Both the position numbers and the translations under genes were made by a program. 64,000 nucleotides of DNA from AP-15 sp963703665 (GTDB lineage Bacteria > Pseudomonadota > Alphaproteobacteria > ATCC43930 > CGMCC-115725): assembly GCA_963703665.1 (NCBI GenBank), contig CAVPFB010000004.1, forward strand, positions 744,001 through 808,000. The letters run 5' to 3'. This document shows, one piece after another, positions 36,988 to 45,454 of the stretch (positions within the stretch are counted from its first letter, which is position 1; the number at the start of each line of letters is the position of its first letter). The notes below the pieces were generated by a model. The model ran no database searches. It was given only the letters and a program-made list of their open reading frames with translations, and was not told where the DNA came from.

Positions 36988-38006
36988 GTGACCATGCCCG
37001 ATTACGAGATCTTCGAGGCGGGCGACGTCGTCCTGCAATCAGCACTGACCTACCGCAGGGCGCGCCTCGCCTACAAGACCTACGGCACGCTCGACGCCGC
37101 GAGGTCCAACGCCGTGGTCTATCCGACCTCATACGGCGCGCAGCATTACGACCTCGAATGGGCGATCGCCCCGGGCAAGGCGCTCGACCCGACCAAATAT
37201 TTCATCGTCATCATCAACAAATTCGGCAATGGCCTGTCGTCGTCGCCGAGCAACACGCCGCCGCCCTTCGACCGTGGCCGGTATCCGCATTTCACGATGG
37301 CCGACAATGTGCGGGTGCAGCAGCGTTTGTTGCACGAAGTCTTCGGCATCGAGCGGGTGAAGCTGGTCTACGGGTTTTCGATGGGCGCGCAGCAGGCGTT
37401 TCACTGGGCAGCACTGTTCCCCGACCGGGTCGAGCGAATCGCCGCGATCTGCGGCTCGGCCAAGACCACGCCGCATAATCTGGTGTTCCTCGAAGGCGTC
37501 AAGGCCGCGCTGACTGCCGACCCCGCCTGGCAGGATGGCTGGTTCGCGACGCCGCCCGTCCGCGGCTTTCAGGCGATGGGCCGGGTCTATGCCGGCTGGG
37601 GGCTGAGCCAGGCGTTCTACCGCGAAGAGGAATGGCGCAAGCTCGGTTTTTCCTCGCTCGAGGATTTTCTGGTCGGCAATTGGGAGGCGGGCTTCCGCCG
37701 CCGCGACGCCAACGACCTCTTGGCCATGCTGTGGACCTGGCAGCACGCCGACATCAGCGCCAACGAGCTATATTACGGCGATCTCGCCAGGCACTGGGCG
37801 CGATCGCTGCCGACGCGCTGGTCATGCCGTGCGAAACCGATCTTTATTTCACGGTCGAGGACAACCGCCGCGAGGTCGCCCAAATGCCGCGCGCCGAACT
37901 GCGCCCGATCCCGTCGATCTGGGGCCACCGCGCCGGCAACCCCGCGCAAAATCCGGCCGACGCCAAATTCCTCGACGACGCGGTGTGCGAGCTGCTGGCG
38001 CGATAG
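36988..38006 (+). CDS. Homoserine O-acetyltransferase (MetX)-like alpha/beta hydrolase, C-terminal frameshift
   Basis: The frame from GTG 36988 gives the alpha/beta-hydrolase core: YKTYGTLDAARSNAVVYPTS, FGNGLSSSPSNTPPPFDRGR and the nucleophile S131 in LVYGFSMGAQQAFHWAALFP. Near 37790 the frame slips (one base missing). The true C-terminus continues one frame over as LGAIAADALVMPCETDLYFT and IPSIWGHRAGNPAQNPADAK, ending at 38006. Restored, it is about 340 residues. The SMGAQQ elbow and the PIPSIWGHxAG end mark a MetX paralogue often annotated as a generic hydrolase, not the methionine enzyme. Read literally, the first frame runs to 38526 with a nonsense tail. Confidence 0.8.
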
Positions 38007-38064
38007 CCTGGCCGCTCAACCGCCCGGGCTCATCGAGCCCTGGCGATCGGAGGCCGGCAAAGGT

Positions 38065-39649
38065 TCAGCGGTCGCCGTGGCCGCCGACATCGGCGCAGAC
38101 GAAGCTCGCCGCATTCGTGGTCGCGCCGACGCCGCTGTACTTTGCCACCTGCGGATAGGGGCACAGCGGACGGGTAAACGCGACCCCTTGGGACTGCACA
38201 TTGTTGTTGTAATGGGTGGCGATGATCTGATCAGGGGCTGTCCCCTGCTCGACCCAGCTATCGAGCGCGCTCAGCGTATCGAATGTATTCGCCCCAGGGC
38301 CGCCCGAGCAGTGATACATCCCGGGGACCATGAACAGGCGATACGATTTTTGTGCTTCGCGGATCGCGTCGCTCGGGCTCGAATGCGGGTACAGCGTCGC
38401 TGCTACGCTCTGATAATACTGCGGAGATTTCGCCGGGCGCGATCGTGCCGTCGGCCCAGCCGTGATACTGGATCAGCTTGCCGTGGCTTAGAAACGGTTG
38501 CAGATCGGGGTCGGTCGCCTCGGTGACCCCATTGTCGAGGCGCCGCGCCAGCGCGACGTCGCTGCCGAAATTGAGGCTGGTCTGCACATTGAAGGTTGGG
38601 TCGTCGAACACCCAATACTGCATATAGCTGACCGCGATCGCGAATAGGCTGTTGGCCTCGCCTGCCCAATCGGTCTCGCTGCCGCGCGCAAACCCCGGAA
38701 AGATCGGCTGGTAGGTGAAAGGATTGTGCGCGCCGGCATAGATCTGGTCGACCACCTCGACCTGTGCGGCGGTCAGGCAGGTCGTCGGGTCCTGGTTGCG
38801 CTTGCACTGCAGCTCTCTGGGATTGAAGTTGCAGGTCGGCGGGTCGCTGATGAAGAGGTCGGACGAAACCCCGCCATCATGGCCGGCGCATTGGTGCAGG
38901 ACAGCATTGTTGATCAGCGGGTACAGGCTCGTCGGCAGCACCGGCGTCGGGCTCGAATCCGGATGGTTCACCAGATAAGGCCACAGCTGTCCAAAATTGA
39001 GCTCGACCCAGTAATTGGCTGGGTCGCCGGCGATGATCCCATCGAAATCGTCCGGAAACATCTGTGCTTCTTTGAGTGCCTGTCGGCCGCCGGTGGAGCA
39101 GCCGTTGAAATAGTCGTATTTCGGCGCGCCGGCATAGGCGGTGACGATTGCCTTGGCGTTGACCGTCGTTTCGTGGATCGCGCGATAGCCGAAATCGATG
39201 ACTTTTTCCGGATGGCCGAGCGCCCAGCTGCCATCGCCGCTGTTGGCATCCTGGTGCCCGGTGTCGGTCGAGGCGGTGGCATAGCCCAGATTGAGCGCGG
39301 TCGCCATCGCCGAAAACGAAATCGTGCCGGCAAAGCCGCCGCCGCCGACCACCTCGAGCTTGTTGTTCCAGGTGCTGTATGGGATCCACACCTCGAACTG
39401 GATATCGGAATCGCTGGATGGCGTCGAATAGCCGGCCACGCGGCAGAACTCGGGCAGGCCAGTAAAGGTCTGGCCATTGGTAGCGGTGAACGATCCGCCG
39501 GATATCAGCTGTGCTGCGGTCAATGTCGTGTTTGGCAAGCTGAGGGTGGCCAGATTGCCGCAGGTTGTCGCCGCGGCGGCCACCGCCGGCGACGCCACGG
39601 TGGCCAACGACAAGGCCAGGCTCCAGGCATAAGCGCGCTTTGGTTTCAT
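38065..39649 (-). CDS. Tannase/feruloyl-esterase-family protein, frameshifted near the C-terminus
   Basis: ATG 39649 (after GGAGGAAAACCCG) begins a signal peptide (KPKRAYAWSLALSLATVASP). The catalytic domain follows with the nucleophile in FNGCSTGGRQALKEAQMFPD and the Asp region LIQYHGWADGTIAPG. At about 38425 one extra base shifts the frame. The real end reads SPQYYQSVAATLYPHSSPSD, then SYRLFMVPGMYHCSGGPGAN with the catalytic His, and stops at 38065. With the frame restored it is about 528 residues. Secreted enzymes of this family cleave plant phenolic esters (tannins, feruloyl sugars), in keeping with soil life. Confidence 0.82.
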
Positions 39650-39940
39650 CGGGTTTTCCTCCACTTTATCTGTTTTTGTCAGGAACCGGCGTCAGCTGGC
39701 GCCTATTGCGCGCTCTCGACCCTCCGATCGCAGAGAGGATTTTGTCGGCTGTTGTCCTTTTCGATTTCGCGCGCAACGCGGGCGACGTTACATTAACCAA
39801 AAGCGGCGAGCTAGCGTAAATCTCGCACCGTTTGCTGGAGCAGCGCGATGCTCAGACCTCCCGGGCTAGGCCGCCTTGGTGTCGGCGGGTCTTGGCGCGC
39901 TAGGCGATCGGGCGCGCCGCCGGCACGGTGGGATGCCACG

Positions 39941-40294
39941 TCACCTCTCTTCGTGCTGATCCGGCAGGTGGCGCAAGGCGTCCATGCTGTCGTCAAGGAT
40001 GCGGACGATCTCGATCGTGGTCTCCCCCATCACGCGGTAGAGCAGCAAGTGCTGACCGCGCCGCCGTATTGTCGCGATGTGTAGCGACCATATTCCGGCG
40101 CGGATGTCGCTACGGGGTCTGGCGCCGGGAACGTCCGGGCCGTTGCGCAGGGTTCGGATTGCCTTTTCCAGGGCATCGCGATAGAGCCGGGCCTGCCGAG
40201 AGCCAAAGCGCGCATTGGTCCATTCTAGAATCGAGGCGAAGTCGCGTTCAGCCGCAAGGCTGAGACGTGCTCGCCAATTGCCGGCGGGGATCAA
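39941..40294 (-). CDS. RelE/ParE-family toxin
   Basis: The 117-residue protein has the ParE fold: LSLAAERDFASILEWTNARF, RLYRDALEKAIRTLRNGPDV, then IRAGIWSLHIATIRRRGQHL and IEIVRILDDSMDAL. ParE toxins block DNA gyrase, while RelE toxins cut mRNA on the ribosome. The absence of clear catalytic RelE residues leans to ParE. Its ATG overlaps the stop of the antitoxin gene by four bases (ATGA), the standard module layout. Confidence 0.87.
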   Translation of the reverse strand: MIPAGNWRARLSLAAERDFASILEWTNARFGSRQARLYRDALEKAIRTLRNGPDVPGARPRSDIRAGIWSLHIATIRRRGQHLLLYRVMGETTIEIVRILDDSMDALRHLPDQHEER

Positions 40295-40584
40295 GGGTCA
40301 TCGCGCGCTCGTTCGAGCACCCGCTCGGACAGATCGTGCAAATAGTCGGCGAGATCATCAACGCTCTCGAATTCCTCGCAGCGGCCCTCCTCGAGATCGG
40401 CCAAGCCGATTTGCGCGGCCGCCAGCAAGGCCTTCAGCTTGGTCGCTTCGCGCGCCTCGCGGGCCTCCACCAGACGCAATCCGTCGCGCAGCACCTCGCT
40501 CGCATTCTGATAGCGCCCCGATTTGACGAGCGCTTCGATGACGCTCTCATGGTGCGTTGTCAACACGACGTTGCGTGTCGGCAT
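40291..40584 (-). CDS. ParD-family antitoxin
   Basis: The 97-residue antitoxin has an N-terminal ribbon-helix-helix (RNVVLTTHHESVIEALVKSG, then RYQNASEVLRDGLRLVEARE) and an acidic helical toxin-binding tail (EEGRCEEFESVDDLADYLHD). It precedes and overlaps the toxin gene. It probably autorepresses the module from the AT-rich upstream segment at 40610-40640. It is complete, unlike the ParD-like gene at 5.4 kb. Confidence 0.88.
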   Translation of the reverse strand: MPTRNVVLTTHHESVIEALVKSGRYQNASEVLRDGLRLVEAREAREATKLKALLAAAQIGLADLEEGRCEEFESVDDLADYLHDLSERVLERARDDP

Positions 40585-40678
40585 GCTGGTACCTCCCTCC
40601 GATCTCGTCGTGGGACATCATAATTGTAATGGCATAATATGCCAGCGATCGGAAACAGCAACAATTCCCCGGCGAGCG

Positions 40679-42451
40679 CTAAAGTGCCAATGCCTCGGCG
40701 GTGTCGGGCGGCAAGGTCGCGCGCTCGATGTGGCGGCGGTGCCACAGCGCGTAGAACAACAGGTTCCAGGCGGCGCGTCCGGCGCGCTTCTGGCCGGCGG
40801 CGGCAAACAAATTCTCGATCGCGTCGGGGCGGCAGATCTCGCGCACCGCCGGCGAGCGCGCGACCAGCGGGCCGATCGTCTCGGCGCGCCGGGCGATCCA
40901 GCGCGCCACCGGCACGGTAAAGCCATGCTTGCGGGCGAGCGGCTGGGCCTGCGGCAATTGCCCGGCCAGCCAGCGGCGCAGCAGCCATTTGCCGAGACCG
41001 CGCCGGATCTTCAATTCGTCGGGCAGGCGAAAGGCCAGCGCCGCCATCTCGGTATCGAGATAGGGGGTGCGGCCCTCGGCGCCGTGCGCCATCAGACACC
41101 GGTCGAGCTTGACCAACAGATCGTTTGGCAGCCAGTCGGCACAATCGACCGCCTGCGCCGCCTGCAACGGGGTGCGGCCATGGCCGCCGCCATGCACCTC
41201 GGCCGCCGCGATGCCATCGCGCCAGCCGGCGATCTCGCCGCGCAGCACGCCCAGATCGTCGAGTACGCCGCGGGCGCGCGGCCGGCGCCCGCCGGCCCAC
41301 CACGGGCGCATGACGCTGCGATAGCGGCCATAGCCGCCGAACAGCTCGTCGCCGCCCTCGCCCGACAAGATCACCTTGAGCCCGGCCGCGCGCGCGGCTC
41401 GGGCCAATGCCCAGGTCGGCAGGATCGCATAATCGGCGGCGGGGTCGTCGACGGCGGATACGATTTCGGGCAGCAGCTTCCAGAAATCGTCCTCGGTGAA
41501 CAGGATCTCGACATGATCGGCGCCGACCGCCCCGGCCGCGGCGCGCGCGGCCGGGCGCTCATCGGCGACATCGCCATCGGCAAAGCCGATCGTGAACGCC
41601 TTGACCGGACGCTCGGCCAGCCGCGCCATCATCGCCAGCACGGCCGTCGAATCGATGCCGCCCGACAGAAACATGCCGAACGGCACATCCGAGCGCTGGT
41701 GAAGGCGCACGCTGTCGGCAAAAGCAGCGTCGAGCCGGGTCAGCGCCTCGTCTTCGCCCAGCGCCACCGGGCCGAAATCAGGCAAGGCCGCCCGGCGACG
41801 ACGCTCGACGACCCGCCCGCGGCGCACCACCACGGTTTCACCCGGCAGGACCCGGTTGATGCCGGCGAAGATCGTCTCGCGCCCGGTGGTGAACTGCATC
41901 TGCACCAGCTCGTTGCGCGCGCGACGGGCGATAGCGGGGGCTACGATGCCCGCCTCGATCAGCGCGCCCGGCTCGGAAGCGAAGGCAAAACCGCGCGCCG
42001 TCTCGGCGTAATAGAGCGGCTTGATGCCGAACGGGTCGCGGGCCAGGACCAGGCGTCCGGCGGCCGGATCGTGCAGCGCCGCGCATACATGCCGCGCAGA
42101 TGCAGGGTAAAGTCGAGCCCGTAGCGGCGGTAGAGGTGAAGCGGCAGCTCGCAATCCGATTGGGTCGAGAACATGATCGGCCGCGCGCGCCATCAGCTCC
42201 TCGCGCAGCTCCAGGTAGTTGTAGATTTCGCCGTTGGCGATCAGCGCTGCGCCGCCCGGCTCGAACAGCGGCTGGTCGCCGGTCGCCAGGTCGATGATCG
42301 CGAGGCGCGTCTGCACCATGCCGACATCGCCAGAGCGGTAGCGACCGTCGCCATCGGGGCCGCGATGGCGCAATGCCGTGCCCATGTCCAGCAACGGTGC
42401 GGCGGGCGGCGGCGCGCCATCGAGGGTCATCAACCCGGCGATGCCGCACAT
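40679..42451 (-). CDS. asnB: Glutamine-dependent asparagine synthetase, with compensating +1/-1 frameshifts
   Basis: The 590-residue protein has the class II amidotransferase N-terminus MCGIAGLMTLDG (catalytic Cys2), ALRHRGPDGDGRY and LIANGEIYNYLELREELM. The ATP-pyrophosphatase loop FGMFLSGGIDSTAVLAMM and LKVILSGEGGDELFGGYGRY follow. Between about 42176 and 42090 the frame is off. The expected text (FSTQSDCELPLHLYRRYGLD, then LHLRGMYA) sits in another frame, bounded by an apparent one-base gain and a one-base loss. Such AsnB proteins in glycan clusters amidate sugar carboxylates or make asparagine locally. Its start overlaps the upstream glycosyltransferase by 22 bases. Confidence 0.85.
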   Translation of the reverse strand: MCGIAGLMTLDGAPPPAAPLLDMGTALRHRGPDGDGRYRSGDVGMVQTRLAIIDLATGDQPLFEPGGAALIANGEIYNYLELREELMARAADHVLDPIGLRAAASPLPPLRARLYPASARHVCAALHDPAAGRLVLARDPFGIKPLYYAETARGFAFASEPGALIEAGIVAPAIARRARNELVQMQFTTGRETIFAGINRVLPGETVVVRRGRVVERRRRAALPDFGPVALGEDEALTRLDAAFADSVRLHQRSDVPFGMFLSGGIDSTAVLAMMARLAERPVKAFTIGFADGDVADERPAARAAAGAVGADHVEILFTEDDFWKLLPEIVSAVDDPAADYAILPTWALARAARAAGLKVILSGEGGDELFGGYGRYRSVMRPWWAGGRRPRARGVLDDLGVLRGEIAGWRDGIAAAEVHGGGHGRTPLQAAQAVDCADWLPNDLLVKLDRCLMAHGAEGRTPYLDTEMAALAFRLPDELKIRRGLGKWLLRRWLAGQLPQAQPLARKHGFTVPVARWIARRAETIGPLVARSPAVREICRPDAIENLFAAAGQKRAGRAAWNLLFYALWHRRHIERATLPPDTAEALAL

Positions 42452-43500
42452 CCGGGCGTCAGTCGGTCGAAAAAGCCGCGATAGCGGGCGACGACCGCGG
42501 CCTCGGTGAATTCGGCCTCATAGGCAAGGCGCCCGGCTTGCCCCAGCCGGTTGCGCAGCCGAGGGTCCCGGGCGACCCGCTCGATCGCCGCGGCCAATGC
42601 CCGGGGGCCGCCACCCGGCTGGCCGGGAAGCGGCACCAAAAGCCCGCTCACCCCGTCCTCGATCAGCCCGGCCGGTCCGTCGCTGGCGGTGGCGACCACC
42701 GGCACTCCGGCGGACCAAGCCTCGATCACGACGTTGCCGAGCGGTTCGTGCAGCGACGGGCAGACCAGAAAATCCGCATTCGCCAGCAGATGCGGCACAT
42801 CCTCGCGCCAGCCGAGAAAGCCGACGCGGCCGGCAATCCCGAGATCTTCCGCGAGCCGTTCGAGGGGCGCGCGCAGCGGCCCGTCGCCGGCGATTGCAAG
42901 GCGCACCTCGCGCGTCTCGGCCAGAGCCGCGAGCAAGAGGTCGAACCCTTTGCTCGGATGCAGCCGCCCGAGCGCCAGCCCCAGCGGCACAGGTTTCGCC
43001 ACTGCGACCGACGAAGCCGGGCAGCGGAAGGCCGCGTCACGCATGTCGGGCGCAAAATTCGGCAAATAATCGATCCGCTGGTGCGGCCAACCTTCCGCCA
43101 CAGCGTAATCGACGATGGCCCGGGTGTTGCCGATCAGGCGGTCGCAACGCCGGTAATATTTCAAATCATAATACCCTCCGAGCCGGGCAACATGCACGAA
43201 ATCGCCACGCGGGCAAAGCCGCGTCGCCCGGCTCATCCAGGTCAACACGATGTCGGGGCGCCAGGCGGCGACCTCGCGGCGAAAGGCGAAGGCGGTGGCC
43301 AGGTCCAGCAGGCCGCCAAATCGCAGCTCGGCAATCGCGATCCCCGCCTCGCTCAGGCTTTGCGAGCGGACCGGGTCGCGACGCATCAGAATTCGCTGGA
43401 TTTCGCCGGCGCGCTGCAGCGCCGTCACCAGGCGCACGAAAAAGGCTTCGGCGCCACCATGGCGCGCCCCGGCGATTGCCTGCAATATCCGGCGGGTCAC
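42430..43500 (-). CDS. Glycosyltransferase family 4
   Basis: The 356-residue GT-B enzyme starts at GTG 43500 (VTRRILQAIAGARHGGAEAF), overlapping the previous stop (GTGA). It shows the donor-site region VPLGLALGRLHPSKGFDLLL, LAIAGDGPLRAPLERLAEDL and the conserved E-x7-E of family 4 in SLHEPLGNVVIEAWSAGVPV. It adds a sugar from a nucleotide donor to a lipid-linked or LPS acceptor at the inner membrane face. The reading frame is open well upstream, but that part is antisense-like to nothing real and overlaps the next GT. Confidence 0.88.
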   Translation of the reverse strand: MTRRILQAIAGARHGGAEAFFVRLVTALQRAGEIQRILMRRDPVRSQSLSEAGIAIAELRFGGLLDLATAFAFRREVAAWRPDIVLTWMSRATRLCPRGDFVHVARLGGYYDLKYYRRCDRLIGNTRAIVDYAVAEGWPHQRIDYLPNFAPDMRDAAFRCPASSVAVAKPVPLGLALGRLHPSKGFDLLLAALAETREVRLAIAGDGPLRAPLERLAEDLGIAGRVGFLGWREDVPHLLANADFLVCPSLHEPLGNVVIEAWSAGVPVVATASDGPAGLIEDGVSGLLVPLPGQPGGGPRALAAAIERVARDPRLRNRLGQAGRLAYEAEFTEAAVVARYRGFFDRLTPGCAASPG

Positions 43501-44525
43501 TCGATCAGCGCCTCGAATTGTTCGGCGACCGCGTCCCAGCTCGACCCGCGCTGCTGCTCCAACGCCGCGAGGTGCCAGCGCCACCATAGCCGGTCGTCGC
43601 GGAGCACCGCAATCGAGGCCGCGACGAACGCGTCGTCGTCCGGCGCCACCCGGCCGCTGATGCCGTCGGCGACCCGCTCGCCGACCGCACCCAATGGGGT
43701 CACCACCGCAGGCACCCCCATCGCCTGCGCCTCGGCCAGCGCGAGACAGAAAGTCTCGCCCGGATCGCCGCGATAGAGCATGGCGCGAGCACCCTCCAGG
43801 GCGATCGCCAGCGCGTCGTGCGAGACCGGCGCCAGGCGGCGCACCCCAGCGGCTGCGAGCGCGTCGGCGTGCGCCAGGATCGCCGCCATCCGCCGGGCCT
43901 TCGCGGCGCCCCCGTAAACCGCGGCTCCGGCATAGATGTGCAGCTCGGCTCCCGGCAGCGCCGGCGCGATCCGCGCCACCCACAAATCGAGCAGCCAGTC
44001 GAGCCCGCGCAGCGGGTTCGAGGTAAAGATCGCCCGAGGCGGCGGCGGCTCGCGCGCGACCGCCCCGCGGAAGCGATCGAGCACCCCGTAGGGGATGATC
44101 CGCCGCCCGCCGCAAGGCAACCAGCGGGGAATTGTCCCTGCGTGATAGGCGCCGGTCGCGACCAGCAGCGGCCGATGCCAGGCGAGCCGCATGACATTGC
44201 GCGGCTTTCTCAGATATCGGGCCGGGTTGTGCAGCCAGAACAGCCGGCGCCCGGCGCGGCGGACCAGACCGATCACGCGATGGCCGCGGCTGCCAATATA
44301 GAGGTCGCAGGAATCGGGAATTTTCCCCGACAGCGGCGCCCAGCGCACGCCATTATGGGTCAGCGAGGCACCGCAGCGGTTGCGCACCTCGACCCGGTGG
44401 CCGCGTGCAGCGAGCGCCTCGGCCAGCGCCACAAAAGCGGTTTCGGCCCCGCCGAGCGGCGCCGTCTCCGCCATTCTCCCATCAAAAGCGATGCCGTCAT
44501 CGGCCATCACCACGCTCGCCATCAC
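43497..44525 (-). CDS. GT-B glycosyltransferase (family 1/4-like)
   Basis: The 342-residue enzyme begins MMASVVMADDGIAFDGRMAE, with GGAETAFVALAEALAARGHR (the N-terminal GGAE loop), FTSNPLRGLDWLLDLWVARI, ELHIYAGAAVYGG and a donor-site E-x7-E in GDPGETFCLALAEAQAMGVP. It appears to use a nucleotide sugar. Its start overlaps the end of the GT2 gene and its stop overlaps the next GT, so the cassette is translated as a chain. Which linkage it makes is unknown. Confidence 0.85.
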   Translation of the reverse strand: MMASVVMADDGIAFDGRMAETAPLGGAETAFVALAEALAARGHRVEVRNRCGASLTHNGVRWAPLSGKIPDSCDLYIGSRGHRVIGLVRRAGRRLFWLHNPARYLRKPRNVMRLAWHRPLLVATGAYHAGTIPRWLPCGGRRIIPYGVLDRFRGAVAREPPPPRAIFTSNPLRGLDWLLDLWVARIAPALPGAELHIYAGAAVYGGAAKARRMAAILAHADALAAAGVRRLAPVSHDALAIALEGARAMLYRGDPGETFCLALAEAQAMGVPAVVTPLGAVGERVADGISGRVAPDDDAFVAASIAVLRDDRLWWRWHLAALEQQRGSSWDAVAEQFEALIE

Positions 44526-45454
44526 CGGCGCTCGGGTCGAAGCGCGTCGACTTGGCGCCCAATGCCGTCATCACCGGGCTTGTCCCGATGATCCACGTCC
44601 CCGGCTGCAACGGCAGAAGGCGTGGATAGCCGGCACGAAGGCCGGCCATGACAGGCATTCTCAACGGGCGCGCCATCCTGTCCGGCTTCGGGGCATGCGG
44701 GCGTATCGAGCCGCGCCTTCAGGTAGGACAGGATCGGGTAGAGTGCGGCGCACAACGCGATCAGAAAGCCCCACGGGCCTTCGCGATACCCCTTGCGGCC
44801 GACATAGCATTTCCAGAAGCGCGACGCGATGCGGCGCAAATTGCGGCCATAGCCGCCGATGTCGCCGCCCTCGCGCAGGTCCTGCGCCCGCGCGGTCGAA
44901 TAGCGGTCGAGGCGGCGCAGCATGTCGGAAACATCGCGGTCGACGTAATGCAGCATCGGCGAGGACAATGCCGGCCCTTGCCTGCCGGACAATGCCACCG
45001 CTGGATGGACCCGCTGACCGCCCCATTCTTTGGTGCCTTTGCGATAAAGCGCGGCATGCGCCGAGCGCCCAAACGACGCGCCCCAGCCCCAGCGGACCAA
45101 TCGGTCGCCGATGAAATTGTCGACCGGAACGAGGTGCCAGGCGGCCGGCGAGGTGGCGACGACCCGCCGGATTTCCCGGGCGAGCTCTGGCGTCACCCTC
45201 TCGTCGGCGTCGATTTCGAGAATCCACTCGCCGCGGCACGCGTCGATCCCGGCGTGGCGACGCGGCCCCTCGCGCTCCCATGCGCCCTCGACGAGGCGAT
45301 CGGTAACGCCGTGCGCAATCTCGCGCGAGCGGTCGGTGCAGCGGTCGAGGACGACGACGATCTCGTCGGCGAAACCGAGACAGACGAGGCAGTCGGCGAG
45401 CTGGCGCTCTTCGTCATGGACAACGACGAGTGCGGAGAGCCGCACCGGGTTCAC
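44522..45454 (-). CDS. Family 2 glycosyltransferase (WaaE/KdtX-like) with a repeat-derived C-terminus
   Basis: The 310-residue protein starts at GTG 45454 (VNPVRLSALVVVHDEERQLA), overlapping the GT9 stop. The GT-A core has IVVVLDRCTDRSREIA, WILEIDADERVTPELA with the DxD-like EIDAD, and VPVDNFIGDRLVRWGWG. These match WaaE/KdtX-type LPS-core glucosyltransferases. Residues from about 267 on (CPEAGQDGAPVENACHGRPS to RDKPGDDGIGRQ) are the translation of a palindromic repeat. The natural enzyme probably ended near residue 266, after YPILSYLKARLDT. Confidence 0.86.
   Translation of the reverse strand: MNPVRLSALVVVHDEERQLADCLVCLGFADEIVVVLDRCTDRSREIAHGVTDRLVEGAWEREGPRRHAGIDACRGEWILEIDADERVTPELAREIRRVVATSPAAWHLVPVDNFIGDRLVRWGWGASFGRSAHAALYRKGTKEWGGQRVHPAVALSGRQGPALSSPMLHYVDRDVSDMLRRLDRYSTARAQDLREGGDIGGYGRNLRRIASRFWKCYVGRKGYREGPWGFLIALCAALYPILSYLKARLDTPACPEAGQDGAPVENACHGRPSCRLSTPSAVAAGDVDHRDKPGDDGIGRQVDALRPERR
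44563..44656. repeat. Palindromic repeat forming the GT2 gene's 3' end
   Basis: The left arm TGCCGTCATCACCGGGCTTG with TCCCGATGATCCACG and the right arm CGTGGATAGCCGGCACGAAG with GCCGGCCATGACAGGC are imperfect reverse complements around a 23-base centre. The sequence family (GTCATCACCGGGCTTGTCCCG, ATCCACG) is a common alphaproteobacterial dispersed repeat. It is read in frame as the last residues of the glycosyltransferase. Confidence 0.8.

Noticed and set aside
36988..38526. 512-codon MetX-like protein with a long C-terminal extension
   Set aside because: The extension after about residue 270 is out-of-frame sequence; the real C-terminus ends at 38006 in the next frame.
38726..39796. 356-codon plus-strand open frame opposite the tannase
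   Set aside because: Shadow of the tannase coding strand, which has a signal peptide and catalytic motifs.
40523..42124. 533-codon plus-strand open frame across the asparagine synthetase
   Set aside because: Antisense shadow of asnB. No ribosome site and no family motif.
44563..44656. Palindrome read as an intrinsic terminator of the GT2 gene
   Set aside because: No T-run follows either arm, the gene stop lies beyond it, and the sequence fits a dispersed repeat family.
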